NCBI RefSeq assembly: GCF_002863225.1
Contig: NZ_PKEK01000052.1
Location: forward strand, 94,056-158,055
DNA from: Mycobacterium sp.
GTDB taxonomy: Bacteria; Actinomycetota; Actinomycetes; Mycobacteriales; Mycobacteriaceae
DNA length: 64,000 nt
Direction of reading: 5' to 3'
Shown: positions 1 through 8,385 of the stretch, one piece after another
How the letters are laid out: every line of letters begins with the position of its first letter
Position numbering within the stretch: the stretch's first letter is position 1
Made by a program: the position numbers and the translations under genes
Notes under the pieces: model-generated
Told to the model about the DNA's origin: nothing
The model's database searches: none
What the model saw: the letters and a program-made list of their open reading frames with translations, nothing else

Positions 1-188
1 GTTCAAAGCGTACCGACAGCTGCAGACGGCCTTTGAGTGGCGGCCAACAGACCCGACATCATTGGACCCGCGCCTAAGGCGGGTCACCGCTACACGCCCC
101 ATCTCGCCGGTAGCGGCATGCTTTTTCAGTGAGGCAGTTGGTGTGCGGCCCGGATCCATTCACGCGCTGCCCATTGGGCGCCGTGAGG
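1..188. other. Window edge without an assignable gene
   Basis: No convincing gene is visible. One plus-strand frame is open from base 2 to a TGA at 233-235 and could be the 3' end of a convergent gene, but its translation resembles nothing I recognise. On the minus strand an ATG overlaps the stop of the ATPase gene (ATGA at 189-192), but that frame closes after ten codons. I treat the stretch as the 3' flank of the accessory ATPase gene. Confidence 0.3.
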
Positions 189-2948
189 TCATGACCTGTA
201 CGTGGCGTCGATCAGACGCCGGTATCGCATCTTGATGGCATCTTCCCCACCTTCGAGGATCTCGCAGACGTTCTTCTTTACGTCGTTCTTCTGAAGAGTC
301 CCTTCGGCTTCCGTACCTGGGAGGACGTCACCGTGTTGAAGCACAAGGATGTTCTCGGCAGCCGACGTGACGACGATGTTGGCGTTGTGGGTGGAGACGA
401 TTATTTGTCGCCGAGTCTTGATGTTCTTCAAAGTTTCTACAGCGAGCCGCCTGATGAGCTTGTTCTCAAGATCGTCCTCTGGCTGATCGAGCAGGAGCGG
501 ATCGGTCCCCATCTGAAGAATGACGGTGAGGAGAGCCGCAGTCTTCTGCCCTGGAGAACCTTGGTCGACAGGCGTCAGGTTGCCTCCTTCGACCGGTCGA
601 TATAAAACGGAGACAAGATCCTCTGGGAACCAGAGCATGATGTTGGTGGATAGATCAAATGTGTCCGCATTAGATAGGCGGCTGTAAAATCTGCCATCAA
701 CCTTGAGTGATCGCCCGATCTCGGATTCGGCGCCCTTTTGGACTAACTCAACAAGGGCCTCCTTGAAACTCTGTACGTCTCTCGGAAAGTTTGGATTCTT
801 CGGCTGACCACGGAGTAGGGACGCAGCGATGCCGTCCTTGCCGAATGCCGAACCGAACGAATCCGGACAGTTCAGGAGCACACGCAGTTGATCTCCGACG
901 TTGGTGACGTCGCCTTGTTGATAGATATCGACTCGAGTTAGCGTGCCAGCACTGCCCAGTTCTTGTGCGTAATTCCGCCGCCTAGTGAAGATGTCGGCCC
1001 GCTTCGAAAGGAGGCGCGCCAGAATTTGATCGATCTTGGTCTGCTGCTCCTTTTGTCGTTGCTCGTAGTTCGCCAGATCGCGTAGTTCGGCTTGGAGCTG
1101 GACTTCTAGCTGTCGATCCTGCTGAGTTTGCTCAGGAGACATATTAGGTACGTTGCCTTGCTCAGCCAGCCAGGCATTCAGCTGCTCTACACGTTCCTTC
1201 CATACATCACCAGTCGCCCGCGTCTCCCAAGAGGCACGCGCGTCCCGCAGGCCAGCGCTAGCCTGCTCAACGAGATCTGCTGCTGCAATGAAAGACGCAG
1301 CTCTGTCGGTATATTCGTCTACCTGCAGCGCATCGGACTGAAGATTGCGAAGCGTGCTTGCACAGGTGGCCAGGCTTTGTTCGATGCTCTGGGCCTGTTG
1401 TTCGGCACTGTTGGCATCACTAATGCGTGTTTCCGTTGACGTCAGCTCTTGATACTGCTCCGTTGCCCGAAGCGCGGAGAAGTGTCGCAACCGACCTTGG
1501 ACTTCTTCCAATCTGCCGCGTATTCGGTCAGCTTTATCTGTCTCCGCAAGGAGTTGACGCAGCTTGTTTCGCTCGCCTTTGAACTCGAGCCTCAGTAGTT
1601 CGTACTCTTCGTCCCACTCAGGCTTCCGGATTGCTTGCATGTCGTCCAAGATCGCGAGAAAGCTCTGCGGGGACGTGGCGAGCTCGTATACCTGTTTTTG
1701 GCTGAACACACGGATCGGTGCGCGGTCGACAGGCAACCCAGATTGCTTCTCCCAGTCGGGGCCATCTCGATGCTCTAGCACTGGTTTGTCTGGCTCCGCA
1801 CCAGACCACGTAATCCTTAGCTGTCTACTGTCTTTCGTGTATTCCACAACGATGCGGGTCTGGCTATCCCACCAACGCTCGCTGGGCTCCGCGGCCGGTT
1901 GAAACCGTCCCAGATCCTTCGCCACAGAACCTGTCAGCTCGTGGCTGCGTCCGAGCGCCAACCGGAGCAGTTCGATGACCGTCGATTTACCGACTCCGCG
2001 CCCGCCAATGAGGCAGTTCATCCATGGGCTAAATCGATAGACTTCTGTCGTGCTACTACGCGAGACCGTTATCCGACTGATGTACCCGTGTTCTACGCTG
2101 TTCGGGTCGCTATAGCCGCGCCTGCACCGCCGCACGGATTCAGCGGGATCGGTTAAAGCCAGCCGAACCCCTTCAAGGTCAAGCGTTTCTGCCTTTACAA
2201 GCGTCACATGGGTGCCCGGGGCTTTCGCCTCCTGTTCCGCAGGGCACCCGTCGGTGGTCAAGTGGTGTGCGTCGGACCCAAGGACTGACACCCATCCGAG
2301 TCGATCTGCGGTACTGACCTCCGCGTCGTCAACCACCTCGACTGCAGCAATGGAACCCGAACTAGCCAGGATTTTGCACTCCCGGCGATCCATGCCAAAG
2401 ACGCCGCGGGCTTTGTCGGCATGGGCTGGAATACAGATGCCGCGATTGCCTTGAATGATCGCGGCCACATCGCTGACGGTCTTGTTGGCGGTTTCGTCAC
2501 TGTGTCCGCGAGTGCCTTTGTACTCGCAGAGCACCAACACTTGATTGACGACTTCAGCTTCACGCGCAGGGTCGAAGATTCCTAGGATGTGAGTGCCCCC
2601 GCTTGCCGTTATCTCGACGCCCGGGAAGATCACGAAGTCAGGAAGCTCGGAGTTATCTCGACGCAACTCTTCTAACGCCCTGCGGGCTTGATCGATGCCT
2701 TCATGGGAGTTGTGGTCCGTGATGGCGATGCCGTCGACCCCCGCATCGATGTATGCCTGGACCCATTCTTTGAATGAGGGCCTGGGTGCATCACTGGCCT
2801 TGCCATCGATGCCTCCGTAGTCGAAGGACGCAGGTGAGTGGGCATGGATGTCGAGGCTCCACCATCGCGCGCCAGAATGCTGCGGGTCTGGGGCGGACGC
2901 AGGTGTAGGAGTGTCAGGCGGGCGCTCGGTTTCAGAGCAAGTCGTCAC
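189..2948 (-). CDS. PHP-domain phosphoesterase fused to SMC/RecF-like ATPase (TrlF-like)
   Basis: The 919-residue protein starts at GTG. The N-terminal half is a PHP metallo-phosphoesterase domain: DIHAHS (33-38), ITDHN (76-80), FPGVEIT (about 108), IPAHAD (about 173) and GSDAHH (about 224) supply the metal-binding His/Asp/Glu residues. The second part is an ABC/SMC-type ATPase split by a long helical, probably coiled-coil region (about 430-680): Walker A GGRGVGKST (315-323), signature SPGQK (798-802), Walker B PLLLDQPEDD ending about 826, and a switch histidine in STHN (852-855). This layout matches proteins databases call TrlF-family AAA-like ATPases, often found in accessory or defence settings; a role in defence is inference. 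The gene is compositionally foreign: bases 601-660 hold 25/60 G+C by hand count against 40/60 in pstP (5641-5700). It reads away from tRNA-Leu, a typical integration neighbourhood. Confidence 0.75.
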   Translation of the reverse strand: MTTCSETERPPDTPTPASAPDPQHSGARWWSLDIHAHSPASFDYGGIDGKASDAPRPSFKEWVQAYIDAGVDGIAITDHNSHEGIDQARRALEELRRDNSELPDFVIFPGVEITASGGTHILGIFDPAREAEVVNQVLVLCEYKGTRGHSDETANKTVSDVAAIIQGNRGICIPAHADKARGVFGMDRRECKILASSGSIAAVEVVDDAEVSTADRLGWVSVLGSDAHHLTTDGCPAEQEAKAPGTHVTLVKAETLDLEGVRLALTDPAESVRRCRRGYSDPNSVEHGYISRITVSRSSTTEVYRFSPWMNCLIGGRGVGKSTVIELLRLALGRSHELTGSVAKDLGRFQPAAEPSERWWDSQTRIVVEYTKDSRQLRITWSGAEPDKPVLEHRDGPDWEKQSGLPVDRAPIRVFSQKQVYELATSPQSFLAILDDMQAIRKPEWDEEYELLRLEFKGERNKLRQLLAETDKADRIRGRLEEVQGRLRHFSALRATEQYQELTSTETRISDANSAEQQAQSIEQSLATCASTLRNLQSDALQVDEYTDRAASFIAAADLVEQASAGLRDARASWETRATGDVWKERVEQLNAWLAEQGNVPNMSPEQTQQDRQLEVQLQAELRDLANYEQRQKEQQTKIDQILARLLSKRADIFTRRRNYAQELGSAGTLTRVDIYQQGDVTNVGDQLRVLLNCPDSFGSAFGKDGIAASLLRGQPKNPNFPRDVQSFKEALVELVQKGAESEIGRSLKVDGRFYSRLSNADTFDLSTNIMLWFPEDLVSVLYRPVEGGNLTPVDQGSPGQKTAALLTVILQMGTDPLLLDQPEDDLENKLIRRLAVETLKNIKTRRQIIVSTHNANIVVTSAAENILVLQHGDVLPGTEAEGTLQKNDVKKNVCEILEGGEDAIKMRYRRLIDATYRS

Positions 2949-3055
2949 GCGGTGATGTTTGCACAGAGACCCGACGTGGAGTCACCCAATGAAAGCGACT
3001 CACCCAACCAGATCCCGGATCACCGATCCGACATCTGTCAATCGAACCGCGTCCG

Positions 3056-3096
3056 CAAAAGACGAAGGCCACGGCCTCTAGTGAGGTCGTAGCCTT
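3056..3096 (-). terminator. Rho-independent terminator after tRNA-Leu
   Basis: On the minus strand a 13-base stem (12 pairs including one G-U, one A-C mismatch; arms 3083-3095 and 3066-3078) closes a 4-base loop, and four T residues follow (3057-3060). It lies about 30 bases beyond the 3' end of tRNA-Leu and before the ATPase gene, so it should end the tRNA transcript. Confidence 0.65.
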
Positions 3097-3126
3097 TGCG
3101 CCTGGAGTTCGTGGAACTCACAAATG

Positions 3127-3209
3127 TGGGCGAAGGGGGACTTGAACCCCCACGTCCCGAAGGACACTGGCACCTGAAGCCAGCGCGTCTGCCATTCCGC
3201 CACTCGCCC
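3127..3209 (-). tRNA. leuT: tRNA-Leu (anticodon CAG)
   Basis: A class II tRNA read on the minus strand. The acceptor strand GGGCGAG pairs with TTCGCCC, and there are a D-arm, an anticodon stem CTGGC/GCCAG enclosing TTCAGGT (anticodon CAG), a long variable arm, and a T-arm with GTTCAAGTC. The discriminator is A; CCA is not fully encoded (ACA). It lies upstream of fhaA on the opposite strand, as leuT does in M. tuberculosis. Confidence 0.95.
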
Positions 3210-3410
3210 TAAACAACCGGTGGAGCCTATCACTCAACTAGCGGGCACCCCCAAATCGGCTGGCGCCGGTATTGACCTGGCGCAACGGGATTCTCAGAGT
3301 TCTGGAGGTGCCGCTGTGCTGGGCCTGCCGGATAGCATGCTGGTACAACACGCGTCACGCGACACGCCGTACCAGGTCCGCGTGGGGCACCGACCGCAAG
3401 GACGACAGAC

Positions 3411-4931
3411 ATGGGCAGCCAAAGGGGGCTCGTTCAACGCATTGAGCGCAAACTCGAGTCCTCTGTCGGCGATGCGGTTGCCCGCGTGTTCGGCGGTTCC
3501 ATCGTCTCGCAAGAAATCGAGGCGATGCTGCGCCGAGAGGCCGGCGAGGGAACGCGTCCCGTCGCAGGCAATCGCCTTTTGGCTCCCAACGAATACATCA
3601 TTACCCTCGGTATGCACGACTACCAGAAAGTGGGCGCCGACCCGGACCTCACGTCGGACGCTTTCGCCAGGCATTTGGCGGGATACATCGGCGAACAGGG
3701 GTGGCAAACATATGGTGACGTGGTTGTCCGGTTCGAGCACTCGGCGAATCTGCACACCGGACAGTTCCGCACCCGCGGCGCTGTCAACCCCGATGCCGAG
3801 CCCCGGCTAAGCGCTGGCGAGCTCGCCCCGCCACAATCAGACCATGCGTTCCACCCAGAACCAGGAGTACCAGCGATGACCGAGAATTCGAGCTACGGCG
3901 GTGGCCAGGGACCGGGTCGGCCCGGTGACGACTACTACGACGACCCGTATGCGCGTCCGCAGGACGACCCGCATGCGGCGCCGGAACCGCGCGGTGGCTA
4001 CGACCAGCGCGGCGGCTACCCCGAGCAAGGCGGCTACGGCGCACCCGAACAGCGCGGCGGCTACCCCGAACAGGGTGGTTACGACCAGCGCGGCGGGTAC
4101 CCGGACCAGGCCGGCTACGGCGCACCCGAGCAACGCGGCGGCTACCCGGAACAGGGCGGCTACGACCAGCGCGGCTACGGCGCACCCGAGCAGCGCGGCG
4201 GCTATCCCGAGCAGGGCGGCTACGGCCAGCGCGGCGGCTACCCCGAGCAAGGCGGCTACGGCGGTGGGCAGCGTCCGGATGCGGGCTACGGCCAGGGTGG
4301 CTACGGCCAGCCACCGGCCGCCGGCGGCCAGGGTTACGACGGGTACGCCGACTACGGTCGGGGCCCGGCTCGCCAGGACGACAGCGGCTACGGCGCACCC
4401 GAGCAGCGCGGCGGCTACCCCGAACACGACCAGGGCTACGGCGGAGGCGGCGGCTACGGCCGGCCGGAGTACGGACAGCAGCCCGAATACGGTCGCCAGG
4501 GCCAGGACTACGGGCAGCAGCCGTACGCGGCGCCCAGCGGCGGCTACGACCAGGGCGGCTACGACCAGGGTTACGGTCAGCCGGCGGAATCCGCCGGCTA
4601 CGGACAGGGTGGGTACGGCCAGGGCGGCGGCTACTCGGCCGCCGGTTCAGCGGTCACCCTGCAGCTCGATGACGGCAGCGGGCGCACCTATCAGCTGCGT
4701 GAGGGCGCCAACGTCATCGGTCGCGGTCAGGACGCTCAGTTCCGGCTGCCCGACACCGGTGTGTCGCGCCGGCACCTGGAGATTCGGTGGGACGGACACG
4801 TCGCGCTGCTGTCGGACCTCAACTCCACGAACGGCACCACCGTCAACAACGCGCCCGTCCAGGAATGGCAGTTGGCCGACGGCGATGTGATCCGGTTGGG
4901 CCACTCGGAGATCGTCGTCCACATCCATTGA
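3411..4931 (+). CDS. fhaA: FHA-domain signalling protein FhaA
   Basis: The 506-residue protein has three parts. Residues 1 to about 120 form the DUF3662 domain (start MGSQRGLVQRIE). Residues about 150-410 are low complexity, rich in Gly, Tyr, Gln and Pro with many repeats of PEQRGGY, PEQGGY and YDQ type. Residues about 415-506 are a C-terminal FHA domain with the phosphothreonine-binding elements GRG, SRRH (about 453) and NSTNGT (about 470). FHA domains bind phosphothreonine; in mycobacteria FhaA is known to bind the phosphorylated pseudokinase tail of MurJ and to slow peptidoglycan synthesis. That partner is at 41338-45090. FhaA is the first gene of the kinase/cell-wall operon, 117 bases before fhaB. 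The ATG gives a well-formed N-terminus; an upstream start cannot be excluded. Confidence 0.95.
   Translation: MGSQRGLVQRIERKLESSVGDAVARVFGGSIVSQEIEAMLRREAGEGTRPVAGNRLLAPNEYIITLGMHDYQKVGADPDLTSDAFARHLAGYIGEQGWQTYGDVVVRFEHSANLHTGQFRTRGAVNPDAEPRLSAGELAPPQSDHAFHPEPGVPAMTENSSYGGGQGPGRPGDDYYDDPYARPQDDPHAAPEPRGGYDQRGGYPEQGGYGAPEQRGGYPEQGGYDQRGGYPDQAGYGAPEQRGGYPEQGGYDQRGYGAPEQRGGYPEQGGYGQRGGYPEQGGYGGGQRPDAGYGQGGYGQPPAAGGQGYDGYADYGRGPARQDDSGYGAPEQRGGYPEHDQGYGGGGGYGRPEYGQQPEYGRQGQDYGQQPYAAPSGGYDQGGYDQGYGQPAESAGYGQGGYGQGGGYSAAGSAVTLQLDDGSGRTYQLREGANVIGRGQDAQFRLPDTGVSRRHLEIRWDGHVALLSDLNSTNGTTVNNAPVQEWQLADGDVIRLGHSEIVVHIH
3965..4645 (+). repeat. Gly/Tyr/Gln/Pro-rich degenerate tandem repeat inside fhaA
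   Basis: The DNA repeats motifs such as GGCGGCTACCCCGAGCA and GGCTACGGCGCACCCGAGCA many times, most regularly between about 4000 and 4290. Each unit encodes variants of EQRGGYPEQGGYGAP. The repeat stays in frame, so copy-number change would lengthen or shorten the flexible linker between the DUF3662 and FHA domains without breaking the gene. Confidence 0.85.
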
Positions 4932-5048
4932 GCTCGTCGGTCGCCCCGCCATGCAGCTTGACCGCGCGCCGACCTCCGTCCAAGTATCGTGACGTTGCTA
5001 TATCCGGGCACGTGAGGACCGCGGCAACCAGGACGGAGGAGGCGCCAG

Positions 5049-5516
5049 ATGCAGGGACTCGTGCTGCAACTGACGCGGGCCGGCTTCCTGATGTTGCTGT
5101 GGTTGTTCATCTGGTCGGTGTTGCGCATCCTGCGTACCGACATCTACGCCCCCACCGGCGCGGTGATGGTGCGTCGCGGACTGACATTGCGCGGCACCCT
5201 GTTGCCGGCACGGCAACGGGGAGGAGCCGCGCGCTATCTGGTTGTCACCGAAGGGGCCTTGTCGGGTGCGCGCATCACCTTGAGCGGCCAGCCGGTACTG
5301 ATCGGCCGGGCCGATGACTCTACGTTGGTACTCAACGACGACTACGCCTCTACGCGGCACGCGCGACTTTCCCAGCGCGGCACGGAATGGTACGTCGAGG
5401 ATCTAGGATCGACCAACGGTACATACCTTGACAGGGCGAAAGTGACGACGGCGGTACGGGTTCCCATTGGCACGCCGGTGAGTGTCGGCAAGACGGTGAT
5501 TGAGTTGCGTCCGTGA
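5049..5516 (+). CDS. fhaB: FHA-domain protein FhaB (FipA)
   Basis: The 155-residue protein has one N-terminal membrane segment (about residues 11-28, FLMLLWLFIWSVL) followed by a cytosolic FHA domain (about 75-155) with LIGR, STRHARL and GSTNGTY. FHA domains read phosphothreonine marks; the M. tuberculosis homologue (FhaB/FipA) is known to link FtsZ and FtsQ during stress. A GGAGGA ribosome site (5036-5041) precedes the ATG. Its stop codon overlaps the GTG start of pstP by four bases. Confidence 0.94.
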   Translation: MQGLVLQLTRAGFLMLLWLFIWSVLRILRTDIYAPTGAVMVRRGLTLRGTLLPARQRGGAARYLVVTEGALSGARITLSGQPVLIGRADDSTLVLNDDYASTRHARLSQRGTEWYVEDLGSTNGTYLDRAKVTTAVRVPIGTPVSVGKTVIELRP

Positions 5517-6979
5517 CTTTGGTCTTGCGCTACGCAGCGCGCAGCGATGTCGGCTTGGTCCGATCCAACAACGAAGACTCGGTGTACGCCGGCGCGCGTC
5601 TGTTGGCGCTGGCCGACGGCATGGGTGGTCATGCCGCCGGTGAAGTCGCGTCGCAGTTGGTGATTGCCGCCCTGGCCCATCTCGACGACGACGAGCCCGG
5701 CGGCGACCTGCTGGCGAAACTCGACGCCGCGATCCACTCCGGCAACTCCGCGATCGCCGCGCAGGTCGAGATGGAACCCGATCTCGAAGGCATGGGAACG
5801 ACCCTGACGGCAATCCTGTTCGCCGGCAACAGGATCGGGCTTGCTCACATCGGGGACTCACGGGGTTACCTGATGCGCGACGGCGAGCTGACCCAGATCA
5901 CCAAAGACGACACCTTCGTCCAGACGCTGGTCGACGACGGCCGAATCACCAAGGAAGAAGCGCACAGTCACCCGCAGCGGTCGCTGATCATGCGCGCGCT
6001 GACCGGCCACGAGGTGGAGCCGACGCTGACCATGCGAGAGGTGCGCCTCGGCGACCGATACCTGCTGTGCTCCGATGGGCTGTCGGATCCGGTCACCGAC
6101 GAGACGATCCAGGACGCCCTGAAGATTCCCGACGTCACCGACAGCGCCGACCGGCTCATCGAGTTGGCGTTGCGCGGCGGCGGCCCCGACAACGTGACCG
6201 TGGTGGTCGCCGACGTCGTCGACTACGACTACGGCCCCACCCAGCCGATCATCGCCGGCGCGGTGTCCGGTGACACCGACGTCCGCGACCCGCTGACCCG
6301 GCCGAATACCTCCGCGGGCCGCGCATCTGCGCTCAACCCGCGCAAAGATGTCGCCAAACGTGTTCCGGCGCAGATAGATACGTCCCCACCGCCGCGACGG
6401 TCGCGGCGGCGGTTGTTGATCGGCGCCGTGTTGGCCCTTCTGTTGGTGCTCGCCGCCCTCGCCGTCGGACGGCAGGTGATCCGCAGCTACTACTACGTCA
6501 CCGACTACAACGGCGCGGTGTCGATCATGCAGGGCATCCAAGTGTCGATCCTGGGAATGCCGTTGCATCAGCCGTATTCGCAAGGCTGCTTGAACAACCG
6601 AAACCAGCTGTCCGTGATCCGAATCGGCACGCCTGCCGACAAGGGCTGCCGGTTGATGAAGCCGTCGGATCTCGCCGAGTCGCCTCGTGCGCAAGTGGCT
6701 GCCGGCTTGCCGGTCGGCACGCTCGAGCAGGCCAACGCCCAACTGCGGCAGCTGGCCACCGAATCACTGCTACCGCTGTGTCCGCTGGCCCGGGCTCAAT
6801 CGCCGGCCCCGGCGCCTGCTCCGTCCGCGACGCCTCCACCTCCGCCGAGTGCGGAAAGCTCAGCGACACAAGAGCCTTCGCCGGGCCCGCCGCTGACGGC
6901 GCTGCCGGCATCGCCCACCGTCACAGCGTTGTCGCCACCGCCACCTCAGCCGGGCACCGACTGCCGGACTCCGGAATGA
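5513..6979 (+). CDS. pstP: PP2C-family Ser/Thr phosphatase PstP
   Basis: PstP (488 residues) is the membrane phosphatase that reverses PknA/PknB phosphorylation. The catalytic PP2C domain occupies about residues 1-240 with metal-site motifs RSNNED (17-22), ADGMGGH (34-40), IGDSRGY and GPDNVT. A juxtamembrane linker leads to one membrane segment (about 300-320, LLIGAVLALLLVLAALAVG), then an outer domain of about 165 residues ending in a Pro/Ala/Ser-rich tail. The GTG start overlaps the fhaB stop (GTGA), and its own stop overlaps the rodA start (ATGA), pointing to translational coupling. Confidence 0.96.
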   Translation: MTLVLRYAARSDVGLVRSNNEDSVYAGARLLALADGMGGHAAGEVASQLVIAALAHLDDDEPGGDLLAKLDAAIHSGNSAIAAQVEMEPDLEGMGTTLTAILFAGNRIGLAHIGDSRGYLMRDGELTQITKDDTFVQTLVDDGRITKEEAHSHPQRSLIMRALTGHEVEPTLTMREVRLGDRYLLCSDGLSDPVTDETIQDALKIPDVTDSADRLIELALRGGGPDNVTVVVADVVDYDYGPTQPIIAGAVSGDTDVRDPLTRPNTSAGRASALNPRKDVAKRVPAQIDTSPPPRRSRRRLLIGAVLALLLVLAALAVGRQVIRSYYYVTDYNGAVSIMQGIQVSILGMPLHQPYSQGCLNNRNQLSVIRIGTPADKGCRLMKPSDLAESPRAQVAAGLPVGTLEQANAQLRQLATESLLPLCPLARAQSPAPAPAPSATPPPPPSAESSATQEPSPGPPLTALPASPTVTALSPPPPQPGTDCRTPE

Positions 6980-8385
6980 CGACGCAGCCGCAGGCGCCCG
7001 TCACTGTCACACCCTCGTTGCCGAATCGGCGCAATGCCGAGCTGCTGCTGGTGGGCTTCGCGACAGTGATCACCGCCGCGGCTTTCGCCATCGTGCAGGC
7101 CGATCAGGAACGTGGGCTCAGCTGGCAGCTGTTCAACTACGCGGCCGGCTTTTTCGCGGTGTTCGCCGTCGCGCACCTGGCGATCAGACGCTATGCGCCC
7201 TACGCGGATCCGCTGCTGCTGCCGGTCGTGGCGCTACTGAATGGCTTGGGCCTGGTGATGATTCACCGGCTCGACCTCGACGAGCGGCTGGCCGAGGGAA
7301 GTGGCCGCGCCGTCACCAACCCGCAGATCCTCTGGACGCTGGTCGGCCTCGGCGCCTTCGCCGCGGTGGTGATCCTGCTCAAGGACCACCGCCAACTCGC
7401 GCGCTACGGCTACGTATGCGGGCTGTCCGGGTTGATCATCCTGGCCATCCCCGGGCTGCTGCCGAAGTCGCTGTCCGAGCAGAACGGCGCAAAGATCTGG
7501 ATTCGCCTTCCCGGCTTCTCGATTCAGCCCGCGGAGTTCTCCAAGATCCTGCTGCTGATCTTCTTCTCGGCCGTCCTGGTCGCCAAGCGCGGTCTGTTCA
7601 CCAGCGCCGGCAAACACGTGCTGGGGATGGACCTGCCCCGGCCACGCGACCTTGCACCGCTGCTCGGGGCCTGGACGGCGTCGATCGGCGTCATGGTCTT
7701 CGAAAAAGACTTGGGCACTTCACTTTTGCTGTACGCCTCGTTTCTGGTGGTGGTGTACCTGGCCACCCAGCGATTCAGCTGGGTGGTGCTCGGCCTGGCG
7801 CTGTTCGCCTTCGGAAGTGTGCTGGCCTACTTCGCCTTCAGCCATGTCCGGGTCCGGGTCCAGACCTGGCTGGACCCGTTCGCCGACCCTGACGGCGCCG
7901 GTTATCAGATCGTGCAGTCGTTGTTCAGCTTCGCGACCGGGGGAGTGTTCGGCACCGGGCTGGGCAACGGTCAACCGGACACGGTGCCCGCTGCGGCAAC
8001 GGATTTCATCACCGCGGCGTTCGGCGAGGAGCTCGGTTTGGTCGGGCTGGCGGGCCTGTTGATGCTCTACACGATCGTGATCGTGCGGGGGATGCGCACC
8101 GCGATCGCGGTGCGGGACAGCTTCGGCAAGCTGCTGGCCGCGGGCCTGGCGTCCACGCTGGCCATCCAGTTGTTCATCGTCGTCGGCGGCGTCACCAATC
8201 TCATTCCGCTGACCGGGCTGACCACCCCGTGGCTGTCGTATGGCGGCTCCTCGCTGGTGGCCAACTATGTGCTGCTGGCCATCCTGGTGCGCATCTCGCA
8301 TTCGGCGCGTCGCCCGTTCCGTTCGCCGGAGCGCAGCACCGCGCCGATCGCCAGCTCCAACACCGAGGTGATCGAGCGGGTATGA
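6976..8385 (+). CDS. rodA: SEDS peptidoglycan glycosyltransferase RodA
   Basis: A polytopic protein of 469 residues from the ATG that overlaps the pstP stop (ATGA). It belongs to the FtsW/RodA/SpoVE (SEDS) family, membrane glycosyltransferases that polymerise lipid II for elongation with a class B PBP. About twelve hydrophobic segments are visible; the C-terminal part carries the family stretch around PLTGLTTPWLSYGGSS. The next gene encodes the cognate transpeptidase PbpA, also with an ATGA overlap. An in-frame start 66 codons upstream lies inside pstP and is discarded. Confidence 0.95.
   Translation: MTTQPQAPVTVTPSLPNRRNAELLLVGFATVITAAAFAIVQADQERGLSWQLFNYAAGFFAVFAVAHLAIRRYAPYADPLLLPVVALLNGLGLVMIHRLDLDERLAEGSGRAVTNPQILWTLVGLGAFAAVVILLKDHRQLARYGYVCGLSGLIILAIPGLLPKSLSEQNGAKIWIRLPGFSIQPAEFSKILLLIFFSAVLVAKRGLFTSAGKHVLGMDLPRPRDLAPLLGAWTASIGVMVFEKDLGTSLLLYASFLVVVYLATQRFSWVVLGLALFAFGSVLAYFAFSHVRVRVQTWLDPFADPDGAGYQIVQSLFSFATGGVFGTGLGNGQPDTVPAAATDFITAAFGEELGLVGLAGLLMLYTIVIVRGMRTAIAVRDSFGKLLAAGLASTLAIQLFIVVGGVTNLIPLTGLTTPWLSYGGSSLVANYVLLAILVRISHSARRPFRSPERSTAPIASSNTEVIERV

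Noticed and set aside
3127..3209. tRNA-Leu 3' end as a phage/island att site
   Set aside because: I looked for a second copy of the tRNA 3' segment near bases 1-200 and found none, and no integrase is in view, so an attachment site is not supported within the window.
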